The notes below the pieces were generated by a model that was not told the origin of the DNA, searched no databases, and was given only the letters and a program-made list of their open reading frames with translations. Shown one piece after another: positions 27,395-38,665 of a stretch of 64,000 bases of DNA. Position 1 is the stretch's first letter. Every line of letters begins with the position of its first letter. The stretch is from NCBI RefSeq assembly GCF_001638985.1, contig NW_017265134.1:1488001-1552000 (forward strand), written 5' to 3'. Both the position numbers and the translations under genes were made by a program. This stretch comes from Phycomyces blakesleeanus NRRL 1555(-) (taxonomy: Eukaryota > Mucoromycota > Mucoromycetes > Mucorales > Phycomycetaceae).

Positions 27395-27622
27395 TGTTGG
27401 TTGTTGGTTGTGGTTATGGTTATGGCTATGGCTATGGCTATGGCTATGGTTATGGCTATGGCTATGGCTATGGTTATGGCTATGGTTGCTGTAATTGTAG
27501 TTAAAATGTCAATGGTAATGGTAATGGTAATGGTAATGGTAATGGTAATTGTAGTTGTGGTTGTAGTTGTAGTTGCAGTTGCAGTTGTGGCTGTGGCTGT
27601 GGCTGTGGTTGTTGTAATTCTT
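27395..27622. repeat. Tandem short-unit repeat (GGCTAT / GGTAAT / GGTTGT variants)
   Basis: A 220-base array of six-base units that drifts from GGTTGT through GGTTAT/GGCTAT (about 27400-27487) to GGTAAT (about 27513-27550) and then GTTGTA/GCTGTG. It lies just downstream of the minus-strand membrane protein gene, so it is probably in its 3' UTR. Reading frames through it encode only low-complexity peptides. Confidence 0.85.
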
Positions 27623-27665
27623 GTTAATGATTGATCTTTGACTTTCTTCTTTTTTTTGTTTTGCT

Positions 27666-28671
27666 TTACTCGACGTCGCCAGCGCGAGTAACACCTTCGC
27701 TGATCCAGACAACGATGCCTTTCCGGAGTTCTTTTCTCCAGAGAACACCTCTGTATTGGAATGTCCAGAAACTCCAATAGCAGATCATCATCAGACCACC
27801 GAATGTGCTAACCAGCAGTAATTTGAGAATGCTGGTGTACGCAAGTAAATATGAGAGTGCGAATCCGTCTGAGTGGGCCAGGGCTGTATAAAGCAATCCC
27901 CAAAAGGATCCGGTACCTAACAGGCACCAGGTTCTAAACACAAACAGCCGCCATCTATTTGCTGATGCAGGTTCGTGAGGATGGTCTAAACGTCCGACGA
28001 ATTCCCACACAATAATTCCCCACGCATTCCGCCGTTCGAGCATCAGTATCCAGAATAGGAGGGTTGGGTAGTAAAAGTCGCTAGGAAGTCGCTCTGTAAA
28101 TACGAGTGTTCCCAGGAGCCAACCTGTTGAATACAGCCAGGTACCGTAGACAACACACAGGCGTTCTAACGTCAGCAGATCGAGTAGGTGTGCAAATAGG
28201 TGAGTGGTATGAAATAAGATGGTAAAGGCGATGAACACCGGTGGGAATGAGTGCATCCATGGTGGAGGATGAGTAATGAGGTGTCTTGTACTGAGAAAGA
28301 GAATAATAAACGTGAGGGTATAGGTGAAGAAAGTGTAAGATATGCGACTATTAAAAGAATTTAAATTTAAATATAAATTTATAAATAAGGCAAGATAATT
28401 GAGTTTAGTATTTCATATACATACATATATACATATATATCTTTATATCTTTATGTTTGTATGTGTGTGTTTTGGTGTTTGCTTACATGCTTCGAGTGCT
28501 TTTAAGAATTGGAATCTCCTGAGCGTGTGATGAGGAACGCTTCTCGTCTGAATCATAGCCCTCATCACTGTGACAGGCTTGGTATGAGGAAGGGGGAGAG
28601 GAGGAAGGTGACTGCCATGATCGTTTAGATGGATCGCAAAAGTAAAACGTGTGTTCGTATTCTGCTGCCAT
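27666..28671 (-). CDS. Unrecognised multi-pass membrane protein
   Basis: Two exons, 28671-28487 and 28347-27666, about 288 aa, with a GTAAGC donor and AATAG acceptor in phase. I do not recognise the family. The first about 60 residues are soluble and Ser/Asp-rich (SKRSWQSPSSSPPSSY, DEGYDSDEKRSSSH). The remainder has about six hydrophobic segments (TFFTYTLTFIILFL; FIAFTILFHTTHLFAHLLDLL; STGWLLGTLVF; YPTLLFWILMLE; a Trp/Leu-rich pair near residues 185-215; LLLVSTFGGLMMICYWSFW), with charged loops containing NRWRLFVFRTW. Composition suggests a real transmembrane gene. The exact topology and any function are unknown. Confidence 0.7.
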
Positions 28672-29065
28672 TCACGAATATAATGAAAGAATCATTCAAT
28701 CAATGTCTGTGAGGATATTAAGGTGATATATAAAGAAGTAGAAGAAGCAGAAGAAGCAGAAGAAGAGAAGGAGAATAAGAATAGATTAGTATTTTCTTTT
28801 TCTTTTTCTTTTTCTTTTTTTTTCTTTTTTTCCTTTAAACTTCATTGATTGACACGTGAATGTCGTTGGCTGTACTTCATATGAAAATTATCGATTCCAA
28901 ACAAGTGGATTGTGAATTGAATACATGTGAGTGAGTTGAGTGAAAAATATATTTATATATTTTTATATAATAAAATAAGAAGTATTGTGTGACCGGCCTT
29001 CCCCTTTTGCAGATGAGTAAGAATTGTGTGTGTGTGTGTGTTGTTCAATAATAATAAAAAAAAAA
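28672..29065. other. Promoter side of the membrane protein gene, with microsatellites
   Basis: Upstream of the minus-strand membrane protein. It contains a GAAGCAGAAGAAG purine tract (28738-28770), a (TTTTTC)n block (28793-28833) and, next to the transposon end, a (TG)n run (29026-29040). Confidence 0.6.
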
Positions 29066-29124
29066 TACAGACATTTCAGAAAGTAAAGTCGCTGATTTTG
29101 AGTTCAATGTTGTGCAAGAAAATT
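29066..29124 (+). repeat. Left terminal inverted repeat of the 4.5-kb element
   Basis: Starts TACAGACATTTCAG and continues through AAAGTCGCTGATTTTGAG to GTGCAAGAAAATTG. Its reverse complement is found at 33549-33608 with only about four or five differences over roughly 58 bases. Confidence 0.88.
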
Positions 29125-30179
29125 GTTACCACCACAGATATTAGAGACCAAATATGGCAGTATATGGAATCTAGGAAATATGATTGGCCTAAAGATTCTT
29201 TCTTTGTGTAATTTCTTGAGTTAAATCTTTTCTCTTCCAAATAAAAGAGGAAGAAAGTTAGTCCTACTTATAACCTTTTTAATCACAATAAAAAGCTGTT
29301 CAAGACAAAGCGTTGAATAAGGGAATTAGGAGGTTGTATTGAAAAAAAAATTCTATTAAAATTCGGCATAGGCAACGATTTTTAGTATATAAAACGATTT
29401 GTCAAAATTTCAAATAAGACAAAATATACGATTTTTTTTTGTTTCTTAATATTAGTAAGAAATGCCCAACACAAGCAATCTACTAAGCCAAAACTCAAAC
29501 TAATGAACATATATATATACATAACTTTTATTAATTAGTTACAGCTGTATTTTCAATTATTTACTATTAAAACATACCTCTTTAACTAATAAAAATAAGG
29601 CAAACCGAGAGAGAATGACTCGGCATTTTTTTTCTACATTGAAACAGAATATATTTTGAACCATTTTTAATCCTGTTCACCAGCGTATGAGGGAATCGTC
29701 GAGGGAATTTCATCGAGGGGATTGAAAGAAAAATTACTTTTCATAGTAGTTTATTCGATTCCAAATGGATATATTTGTCAATTCCCTCGGCAAACTTTCT
29801 AAAATAAAGACTCTAGTTACAAAAAAATGATGTACTAAACGACCATACTTTATAAAGCTTCTTTTCTACAGCCAAAATGAAACAAATCATTGACAAAAAA
29901 AATCACAATTGACAAGGTATTTTAGTAAAGCGTTAAAAACCAAATGCTGAATAACAATCGGAATCTTATATGACGTGGCTCAATTCCCTCAATGCAATTC
30001 CATCGTATGTTGATGAGCAGCATAAACAAAACCTACGAAAGTTCTCACGAATCTTCGTTCTTCAATTTCAAATCTTTCTTTAAAACAACTCCCTCTAAAA
30101 AAAACCTTTAGCCACCACAACAATGAGCAAAAAAAAAACAATCACTTTCATAATTTGGTCCAAACATGGCTTAATCGTC

Positions 30180-31891
30180 TTATTCGTGCAATAACAAAGG
30201 CACCATCGCTTTGTTAAAAAAAAACTATGCCCGGATTGTGAAGAAAAATTCAGTAGATTTTAAGATATGAAAAAGCACACATTCAATAAACACGACAAGG
30301 ATCTCACATCACATTCGAAGAAAGACCATGGCAAATCAACAGACAGAATCCCAGTGCGTGTCTACAACACAAGCAACGTAAAGAAATACACACAGGATAC
30401 AGATATCATTATTAAATTCGCTTTCCCAGGCTGTCGCAACATATTTAACACTGCTTCAGAACTCGAGAATCATGTCAACAATAACCTTGTAAAAATAACG
30501 CTATCGCTTGAAAACCTATCTCCTGAAGACAAACGATGGGTCCTAGATGGTCGCGATATTTCAAGTCAATTCCACAAATATCGTCGATATTATATTACTG
30601 CGTCGCGTACAGCTAAATTTGCCGCCGAGAGCCGTTTCAATGAGCTTTTGGCTATGTCTGGTATCCTTGTCTTGCAGCGACGGGGGCAATTATGAAGATT
30701 TACCAACCGACATTTTCTCACCCTCCTTATTGAGAATAGTGCGCACTGGAATACTGGTCAAATACAAGCGCAACACATTCCATCCGCACGTTATATCAGC
30801 AGCTCAATAGATTATTCAGCAGTCTGTGGATGAAGACATCACGGAAACACGATCCGTAATCGAGCTTCTCCCACTTTGCGATCCAGTTGTTACTTCCTCG
30901 CCACAAGACTACATTGAACCAACAGAATATGGACGTGCAGTTATCATGGCAATAGTAGCCTTACTCTCGTATCTATACGACTGTGACATGAAGCCCCTCT
31001 CTGAAGCACATCTGACTTCCAGCTACATCCATCCATTTATACATGGCCTTTTGTCAGCAAAGAAGCCCTCGAAAGCTGGACATTGCTCGAACATAGTCCT
31101 AGAAGAGTTTGACAATGCTGTCGATCGACCAGATTGTGGTATACACACTACAATTGAGTAAAATGCAAACTTCACGATCCAGAACGGATACTACAATTGC
31201 TAATGAACCTAACATGGTCACATCTCAGGAACGTACCACACACCAGGCACTCGGACACTTCACATTGCTTCAGTGATAATTGACCATTAACCGGCGGAGA
31301 CCTTAAATCAGGCAACCAAATATTTATATAAGCAGCCATGATCTTCTTTCTTAAATAAACAACACTCTTACAGCTCTAATTTATCTCATTGCTGAGATAC
31401 TAACCCCAAAATCAATCTCTAATACTTCACAGATTACAAAATTGACGTGTATGCATCATCTGGATACCGGCTCTTGTACACTAGCGCCTATGGAGAGGTC
31501 AAAAATAGCAGCAGTGTTTCAGTCACACTACTTGCCAATGACTTTTATCGGTTGTGCATCTTTAGCAAAGAAGCAATAGGTCAGCACAATTTAAGAAATG
31601 TCCTCCCCTTCCAAGTTATAGCCAACTCAGTCACGTTTTTCTACGATGCAATTGAAATCTCCATTCTTATACACCTTTACAGAATTGGTTCGGTTGCGCA
31701 TTTCAACGAAGAAATGTGATCTCCTGGATTTGATGGGACATGCGGACAACTTGCTTTTTGTTGTGTCATTGATCCGAGACTATTGCATGGTTAGCGAAAA
31801 TGATCTGGCACCTTGGCGCTGTAATACACTGTCGAGCGCGTATTTGGACGTGATAAAAAAACAAATTAGCACCAAGGAAACGAATCTGTAA
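30180..31891 (+). pseudogene. Decayed cargo gene: C2H2 finger plus RPD/GE-x-K (PD-(D/E)XK-like) protein
   Basis: Pieces of one gene are spread over three frames. Around 30231-30300 is a clean C2H2 finger, CPDCEEKF then MKKHTFNKH, with C-2-C-12-H-4-H spacing but an in-frame TAA inside it. Downstream (30826-31161) is VDRPDCGIHTTIE, then from 31440 SAYGEVKNSS, NDFYRLCIFSKEAI, LPFQVIANSVTFFYD and IGSVAHF, ending with CNTLSSAYLDVIKKQ near 31870. The RPD ... GE-V-K spacing resembles the D ... E-x-K core of PD-(D/E)XK nuclease folds. That is an inference from motif shape, not a demonstrated homology. At least one stop and two frameshifts make it a pseudogene. The same motif set recurs at 56420-57200. 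Function unknown; the transposon may have captured it. Confidence 0.6.
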
Positions 31892-32127
31892 CTTTACTCT
31901 TGGATCTTGAATTTTGGCCGTATACCCAATCAATCAATCTTTGTAATTTTTCTTTGTTATCTTGTGTGTTTAAATTGCTTGCCCTTCTTTTTTGGATTTA
32001 CCCACCATTCCTATTTCCCTTATCTACGATTTCCTTTATACAAAATGTGTTTGCTATGGCTATTAATGGACAGGTTTCATAAAGAAAATTGGCTTGCTTG
32101 CGGGTTTTGCTAATTTTTTCTATAGGC

Positions 32128-33424
32128 TTACAGACTGTTGTGCCCGTTTTTATAACCTTTCTTTGTTAAGGCACTTATCAAAACATTTAGCAGAATGAGA
32201 AACAAAGCCTTTGAAATTACTAGAATGTAAGCTATCACATGCCTCACTGATCCTAGCCATGGACGATTATTTTTCCAAAAACTTGTTTCGTTTAACTTTA
32301 CTTTTGACGACCGAACAAAACTGCTCAATTGGATTCTATTCAGGGGAATATGAAGAAATATATGCATATCAATATTCTCTAGAGTAAATATACTTTCCTA
32401 TGTCAGTTGAGCTATGTATATGAGCATTATCCATGATAATATAATGTTTCTTCATTTCTGGATACTTGTTCATTTCATCGAGAGTAGCCTTTAAAAAGCT
32501 CAATTAATATTTTATCACTGTTCCTATGCTATAGCTATTAGTCTCACATCCGAGATTTATCTTCTTGATACGCTTCGAAACTCGCAAACTAACATTAATT
32601 AAACCTCTAGAAGAAATTGCACCTAAAATAGAAGTTGCTTTTGCTTTAGTTATTGGCACTGTAACTACTGCAGGAGTGCCTTTCTTTGACCAAGTCATAT
32701 CCCGTTTCAAATTAATGTGAAAGGCTGATTCATCTAGAAAAAACATAATTTGTTGTGAAATCCAGGTCAGTTTGCTGCCACTTTTGAACCCAGTCGTGTC
32801 TTTGCTGAGACTTTTCCTTACTGTTCCTTTCCACAGGATGAAACTGTGCTTACTTAATAGACAAATTACACTGAGCTGTCATGAAGTTATGAACAGTACT
32901 ACGAGAAACGTTGAGATCCTCATAGGTTCGTTTCAAACTTTCCACCACTTAATTGACAACGGCAGAAGAATCCTCATCAATGTAATTTAAAAAAATTGAC
33001 TATGCTCATTCCCAAGAATACGATGTCGCCCTGATTTTTTTCAAAGATGCTTTCAGGGACTTCGTAATAGTGTTTTACCCATATCTGCTCTGCCAGGATA
33101 TGAATACCCAATTGGCTTGCAGCAGCGGAAGCATTTAAGCATTTGCTGAAAAATAGATGAAAAAATCTAGTCTTGTCTTTATCAGAGTAAACCGTATATC
33201 ATCGCTTTTGAAGGTTTATTCATTAAGAATTGCGTACGTGGACGAATTGTTTCAATAGCATACAGCTTCTCATCAACAGAAAGATCCATCGGCTCAACCC
33301 CATGTTCATTAACAACATGGAATTGTAAACAGAAAGAAGAGAGCAAAATGGACACAGAAAATCGTAACCCTTTTTTTATAACAATTAATGCCAAAAATTT
33401 TATTGGATAAGTTCTAAGCAGCAA
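32128..33424 (-). pseudogene. Decayed Tc1-like DDE transposase
   Basis: Fragments in several frames read in order on the minus strand. First comes an N-terminal piece with MDLSVDEKLYAIETI. A helix-turn-helix-like VVESLKRTYEDLNVSRSTVH follows near 32900-32950. Then come the first catalytic Asp in FFLDESAFHINL with TWSKKGTPA, the second Asp in YIIMDNAHIHSSTD near 32420, and the third acidic site in YSPE-stop-NPIEQF near 32330. The stop replaces the residue before NPIE and at least two frameshifts occur, so no active enzyme can be made. The family is DDE_3/Tc1-like and differs from the second Tc1 relic at 45.9 kb. Confidence 0.75.
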
Positions 33425-33548
33425 GTTTTTTTGTATTGTTTATTGGGGAAATTATATGTCCAAATTAAGCAACAATTAAAAGTAAACGAAGTTCGTGACA
33501 TGTGAGCAAGACTTTATTCTTGGATTAATCGGCATCATTATTGAACGC

Positions 33549-33608
33549 ACAATTTTTTGCACGACATTGAACTCAAAATCAGCGACTTTACTTTCTGAAA
33601 TTACTGTA
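33549..33608 (-). repeat. Right terminal inverted repeat of the 4.5-kb element
   Basis: Reverse complement of the left end. Read inward on the minus strand it begins TACAGTAATTTCAG and continues AAAGTCGCTGATTTTGAG. It ends with CTG-TA at 33604-33608. Confidence 0.88.
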
Positions 33609-35065
33609 GTGAATTACATGTGGTAAATTGTTACTTTATTTCTATTTCTATTTCATAAATCATGTATATAAATAAAGTATAACACAATTACTATATATGG
33701 TGTGTGGCTACTACATTTACACAAATATATACATATATAGTAACCTACATATACATTCCAAAAAATATATAGGTATTTTATATGTATAAATATTTATATA
33801 TTATTTTCTACACACACACCTACACACCTACACACCTACATACATACATACATACATACATACATACATACATACATACATACATACATAAATAGATACA
33901 TGCACACACACTTGTAACAATAATGTGTATCTATATCTATATATGTATCCGTGTTTACATAATCTCTCTCTCTTTCTTAAGGTGTGTAACATTTGTTCTA
34001 ATTTGTTTTGCGGGGATAAAATCGTGATATACCATATATCAACTATGAATAATACTTTTTTATTAGTCAGTGAAAAAAATAAGAAGACTTATTCATTTCA
34101 TTTCATTTCATTTCATTTCATTTCATTTCACCAGTATAATATATATATATATATATACAAAAAGAGATGCTTTCTTGACACGTTTACTATCCCTTAAAAA
34201 ATGCCTTTTACGCTTTATCATTGTCATTATCCCCGGTAAATACATTTGAAATGTGTAAGTAAATGGATATTTACTGATCCTTAAAACGTTTGTACCCATT
34301 TGACTGTGATATACATATAAGTATCGTATAAGCTTCATTTTTAATTTATTTATTTATGCTCTTACAACTATCACTCTTAACCATATTCATAATAGACACA
34401 TATACAAAAACGGGTATTTTTTTTGGTTTTATGTTATATATAAAATATGGATATCATTTAATTATATGACCTTAGCAAATACTATAAAGCTCTATTGACC
34501 ATTACTAGTCATAAACAGGTAATATATATATATATGAATTTCGATTGTGCAGAGAGAATCTCGTGCACACTAAACGGAATAAAACAAAATAATATTACCA
34601 TAACTATTAGCCTCTTTGATCAGGAAATTTCCTACTTATTATTGTCGCTACTCTCTTTTTTCTGTATATCTTTTTGTCTCTGTTATATCCTTTTGATGTC
34701 ATTATATATTATGGTTACATTTTTAACACGTAAAATAAAATCGATTTTCATTAGCTAATAATATTTTTTTTCCTCGTCTTCTTTTGTATTATACTTTTCA
34801 GACTCATGGTTTGTGTGCGCAGTTAAAGATAAGGTCCAACAAATTTTGGCTTTCTCCCTCCCCCCTTTTTTTTCCCCAAAAAAATAAAAGGCTTTGCATA
34901 GAATCGCATATATATATAGCTTATCATGAAATATTTAGAAATGACGATTTTAAATGTATGTTCTGACAAACAAATACTTGTAATGTCCCTGTTTAAATAG
35001 ATAACATATGGAGCTATATATATAAAAGATTTATATCGCTTTCCCAAGTAAACTTACTAAATACA
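33609..35065. other. AT-rich region with (ACAT)n and (CATTT)n arrays
   Basis: No credible gene. An (ACAT)n array lies at about 33838-33890, a seven-fold (TTTCA) array at about 34093-34130, and (TA)n runs at 34138-34156 and near 34520. Confidence 0.65.
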
Positions 35066-35422
35066 TCAGTCGACATAATGTAGTCGGAATTGGAAGACAT
35101 GATTTGTGCGTGGATAAAATTTGGGGCTGTTATCTCTAATATCTAGTTCATCGTTTTTATATGTATATATGTATATTGATTGTACCCTCAAGTCACTGAA
35201 TTCTAACTCTGAACATCTATTCATATGGAAACATGAATACATAGTTTGTACACTTTCACCGGTACCACCTATTATAGATAGCATGTGAGAGGTGGTAGTC
35301 TTGCTGCTGACCGTGGTATTTTCTTTTCGAGCTTTAGAAATGTACAAACTGGTAATTGAGTAACAGAAAAATAAACAAACCAAAAACAAGAACGATAAAA
35401 ATGTACTCACAGACTCATTCAT
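35066..35422 (-). CDS. Possible small membrane-anchored or secreted protein
   Basis: Not a recognised family. An open frame of 118 codons starts with a hydrophobic N-terminus (FLSFLFLVCLFFCYSITSLYI) that could be a signal peptide or anchor, followed by a polar Ser/Thr-rich stretch. A possible 51-base intron (donor after ...FSDLR at about 35185, acceptor at about 35136) is a multiple of three and would join it to DNSPKFYPRTNHV. With no similarity evidence and in an AT-rich neighbourhood, it could be a chance ORF. Confidence 0.22.
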   Translation of the reverse strand: MNESVSTFLSFLFLVCLFFCYSITSLYISKARKENTTVSSKTTTSHMLSIIGGTGESVQTMYSCFHMNRCSELEFSDLRVQSIYIYTYKNDELDIRDNSPKFYPRTNHVFQFRLHYVD

Positions 35423-35867
35423 CTATACCTTGTCAAGATTCTTGTGGAATCTTTTGCTTATTTTGGATCGATGTGTTGACAAATACTAGGACACGGGCTC
35501 TCTTGTACTTTTATAATCTTCTTATTTGTTTATGTATTCTTCTTACTTGTAATGATCGAGATTACTATTATCAATAGTATCATTTGATTGTTTGAGTACT
35601 TGATTGATTGATTGATTGATTGATTATTAATTTAATATCCTGTCAAAATAATACCCTCAAAAAGATACCCTTTCAAATACACACACACACACACACACAC
35701 ACACACTCGTTTATATGTGTGGGAGAAAGTGTATTTACGTTTGTATTTGTATTCAATAATTAAAAATAAAATTGAAATCATCTTAATTTAGCTTACAGAT
35801 TACAAACGCTTGGGCGTATTCAAATAACCTTTATTGTGTTTCTCTTTGTTATTGTTTTGTATTCTAT

Positions 35868-37121
35868 AGGTGCTCACAAAGTGAACGTCCTATTGACTAA
35901 TCAGGTAACAGTAAAATTACAAAAGTTTATAAATTGAGTATACTTGGTGAGGACAGGCTAAAAAGTTTATAATTAGTTCAAATTCATATTAGATAGGATA
36001 GAGTGCTCATAATACCGTATCTTTCATCAGGTACAGATATCTTTGCAGGTTTTCCTAGGACCTGTACCTTATTACAAATCTCTTTTAGCAAAATAATGGT
36101 CTTGTTCTCAATCCACTTGACAATGGAAGAAGACTAGTCAGCCAGAGTCGTTTGAACTTTCTTTGAACTTTTCAATCTGTCTTTCTCAACTGCCTCGTCA
36201 CAGTCGCTCTTACTCAAAAACTCTGGTCCTTGATAGATCCTGTTTCCCCTCTCCAGAGGTTTGTCTTATCGCCTATGCTCTCAACTGCCTGCCCAAGTCC
36301 TTCAGGGCACTTTGTACGTGGTATGATTGGTGGTCATGTTTGCTTAACTTGCTACATGCTGTCGATCAATCGATATCACCCTAAAAACTTCCAAAATAAA
36401 AAGCTCTTGATCAAAACTTCATCGACACTGTAGCAAAGATACGTATCAAGAAACAAACCCATACTTTCCCAATCCAACCATCTCATAGAGAGCCTGTTCC
36501 AGGTGATCCGTTCCCTCATTTCATGTTCGGAATCTCCGCCATTCCTCGTCCACCTTTTCATCTGTGCCCGCCTGAGGCTGTGCCTAGTAGGACCGACTTG
36601 GTCTAGTATTGCTGTGTGTTTTGGATCTATAAATTGATCACCCGAGTTCCTGGAGGGAACCCCTCTTTGGTTTTTATTCCTGCTGAAATTCGTTCCCAAT
36701 TCCGGTGCCGCCAGTACATAATTACTTATTCTCGATTCTTTCATCTGCATTCTTACCAGCTGTATTATTTATTTTAACTTTTTCTAAAAGCTGTTTTCTC
36801 TCACTATCTGTTTTTTTTTGTGCTCTTTTACTTTTTTGCTGAATATTCTCTTGCCATGCCTTGATAAATATTTTTTCCGTTTATTATTTTCTCTCGTTTT
36901 TAGGATGCTGCTTTTATTCATTTCAATTATTCTTCAGCTCATTGAATCGCTTAAATCCCACAGTGTGCAAGGTCTAACCCCCCCCCCCCCCCCACAATAA
37001 AATATTTTCATTTGTCCACACTAAACTTTATCATACTTAAGGTCAACCCCTTCCAAATTAGTCGATAAAGGTTTTTATTATCCACAGGACGTTCAATCAG
37101 AGAGCACCTTTTGTGAGCACC
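35868..37121. mobile_element. Possible non-autonomous element with short inverted ends
   Basis: The sequence AGGTGCTCACAAA at 35868-35880 recurs as a perfect reverse complement at about 37109-37121, and GAACGTCCT follows in inverted orientation at both ends (offset by about 14 bases). The interior (1.25 kb) includes a relatively GC-rich 36150-36720 stretch with no recognisable protein and a 16-base poly(C) run. I see no clear target duplication, so this may be two copies of a short repeat rather than one element. Confidence 0.35.
35950..36170. repeat. Dispersed diverged repeat, copy 1
   Basis: Shares ordered blocks with 40248-40430: GACAGGCT/TAGGCTGTC-like start, TTAGTTCAAAT-CATAT, GT(G/A)CTCATAAT, TTGTTCTCA, and AGACTAGTCA-CAGAG before TTGAAC. 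Spacing is similar, so this is a diverged copy rather than chance words. Confidence 0.45.
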
Positions 37122-37474
37122 TTTGATGAGTACATTTGACTTGATTGTTTAGTGCAGTACCGAAAAATTTAAAAAGTTGTATAGAGAATTTTTTGATCCG
37201 TAAAGGTTCTCTAAACACAAATACATTGGTTTATATATAAAAAAAAGCTTAGAACCTTAACTTTCAATAGAAGCAAGAAAATGAAATATATTCAGCCTTC
37301 AATGTTTCAAATTTCACAGATTTACACCAGTAGTAAGTATACAAGTATATATATATATATATATAATGTACGTCTTTTTTATCGAGCTATATAAAGTTAC
37401 AAATGTTAATCAAATATGTCAACCAAAACACTGTTGCTCTTTCTACTTGATTTGTTTATTTCTACTACAACTTT
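37122..37474. other. Spacer upstream of a possible membrane protein gene
   Basis: A/T-rich; includes a (TA)n run near 37348-37364. No gene is supported. Confidence 0.55.
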
Positions 37475-38665
37475 ATGTCTATCCGCAAATTCATTTTTGC
37501 TTGCATTCTTCTATCTACCGTCATACCAGAACGTTACGCTCGGCCAGTAGAGACCAGCAAATCAGAGCAAATCAATAAATCTAGGGCTTATAATATCTTA
37601 AAGAAGATCGTCCTTGGATATTTGACATATCTTATGACTGTTCGCCCAATTCCTCGATGTGAAAGCAAACATAGTCTATTTTGGCGCGTACAATATCTTA
37701 TATATCCAACAAGTGGCAGACTTGAGAGACAAAATTAAGGAAGCCAAAAAAGACTAATACTATTCCAATAACTAGGCGAGCACGATGCGTAAAACATTGT
37801 ATTATGAATAGAAGAATCTACCTCGGAATAGAAGATGTACCCTAAAAGCTTGAATCCTATTACAGCATAATCCTTTCTGAAGACATGGTAGTTACTGGAA
37901 AAGGAGTCAGAGCCACGTATCAAGTCGGAATACAACCTTTTTTTTTCTGTTCGCTATCTGAATGATACTTCATACATAGCGGTGCGCACCACTATCTTCC
38001 AATGTGTTTACACTGCTATTAAATGTATTGATGTTAAAGGGAACAGATGGACCAAAGTTATTATGATCTTATTCATGAATATGGCGATTCTCCATACTAT
38101 GTCTCTCTGCTTTCTGCACAAACAGCTAGCGGCATTTAGTATTCTTTACGACAAAAATATTGACATTGGATCATATAACGTTGTTGAGTCTTGCATAGGA
38201 TATGAGAGCCTGTATACTGAAACTGGGACGTATGCGAATAACGATGTTTCTGAAGAGAGGGATATTTCAATGAGTAGTATTGAAGCCACGACGAAGATTC
38301 TCTACAAAGACAGTTTCTTAGAAAAAGTAATCGAGCAAAGAACGGTTAACGCTAAAAGTGGGTATGTTCCATATATTATCTACACATACTTTTCATATTC
38401 TATATATTCAGTGCAAGGAACGGTCATGACATTGATTTATTTTATATGGGCGGATTATAGCGTACACAGTGTGATACAATGGCTTGTGCTGGCATGGATT
38501 CTGAATCCAATGCTATTAATTCTTGTGAATTTCTTCAGGAATATTGTATCCAGCAAGGGTTTGACATTGTATATTTTACTTTTATGTCTCATTTATATCA
38601 TTGGATTTATTGGCGCAGGATGTGTATTTACTGCAACTGTGCTAGGCTTTACTTTATATAAATAA
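37475..38665 (+). CDS. Possible multi-pass membrane protein, uncharacterised
   Basis: A tentative two-exon gene. Exon 1 starts at 37475 with a signal-like MSIRKFIFACILLSTVIP and runs to about 37710. Exon 2 begins after an ATGGTAG acceptor near 37886 and ends at 38665. The open frame continues upstream of the GTG at 37982 (EPRIKSEYNLFFSVRYLND), so that GTG is not the start. The C-terminal half has four to five hydrophobic segments (VIMILFMNMAILHTMSLCFL; IIYTYFSYSIYSV; TVMTLIYFIWA; WLVLAWILNPMLLILVNFF; LYILLLCLIYIIGFIGAG). The exon 1 donor is weak (GTGGCA or GTACAA). I recognise no family; a lineage-specific membrane protein is the best description. Confidence 0.4.

Larger units (their letters stand above)
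29066..33608. mobile_element. Tc1/mariner-like transposon, 4.5 kb, decayed, with cargo gene
   Basis: The element is bounded by near-identical inverted repeats (29066-29124 and 33549-33608). Both ends begin TA-CAG, so a TA target duplication fits Tc1/mariner insertion. Inside are a decayed DDE transposase on the minus strand (right part) and a decayed unrelated gene on the plus strand (left part). At 4.5 kb it is much longer than a normal Tc1 element (1.3-2.4 kb), and the extra length is the cargo. Stops and frameshifts in both genes show it is inactive, although the ends remain well matched. Confidence 0.8.

Noticed and set aside
27401..27634. Met-Ala/Val repeat ORF
   Set aside because: It is a translation of the hexamer microsatellite.
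36376..36750. 124-codon minus-strand ORF in a GC-richer block
   Set aside because: No recognisable domain and no splice context; kept only as part of the possible element at 35868-37121.
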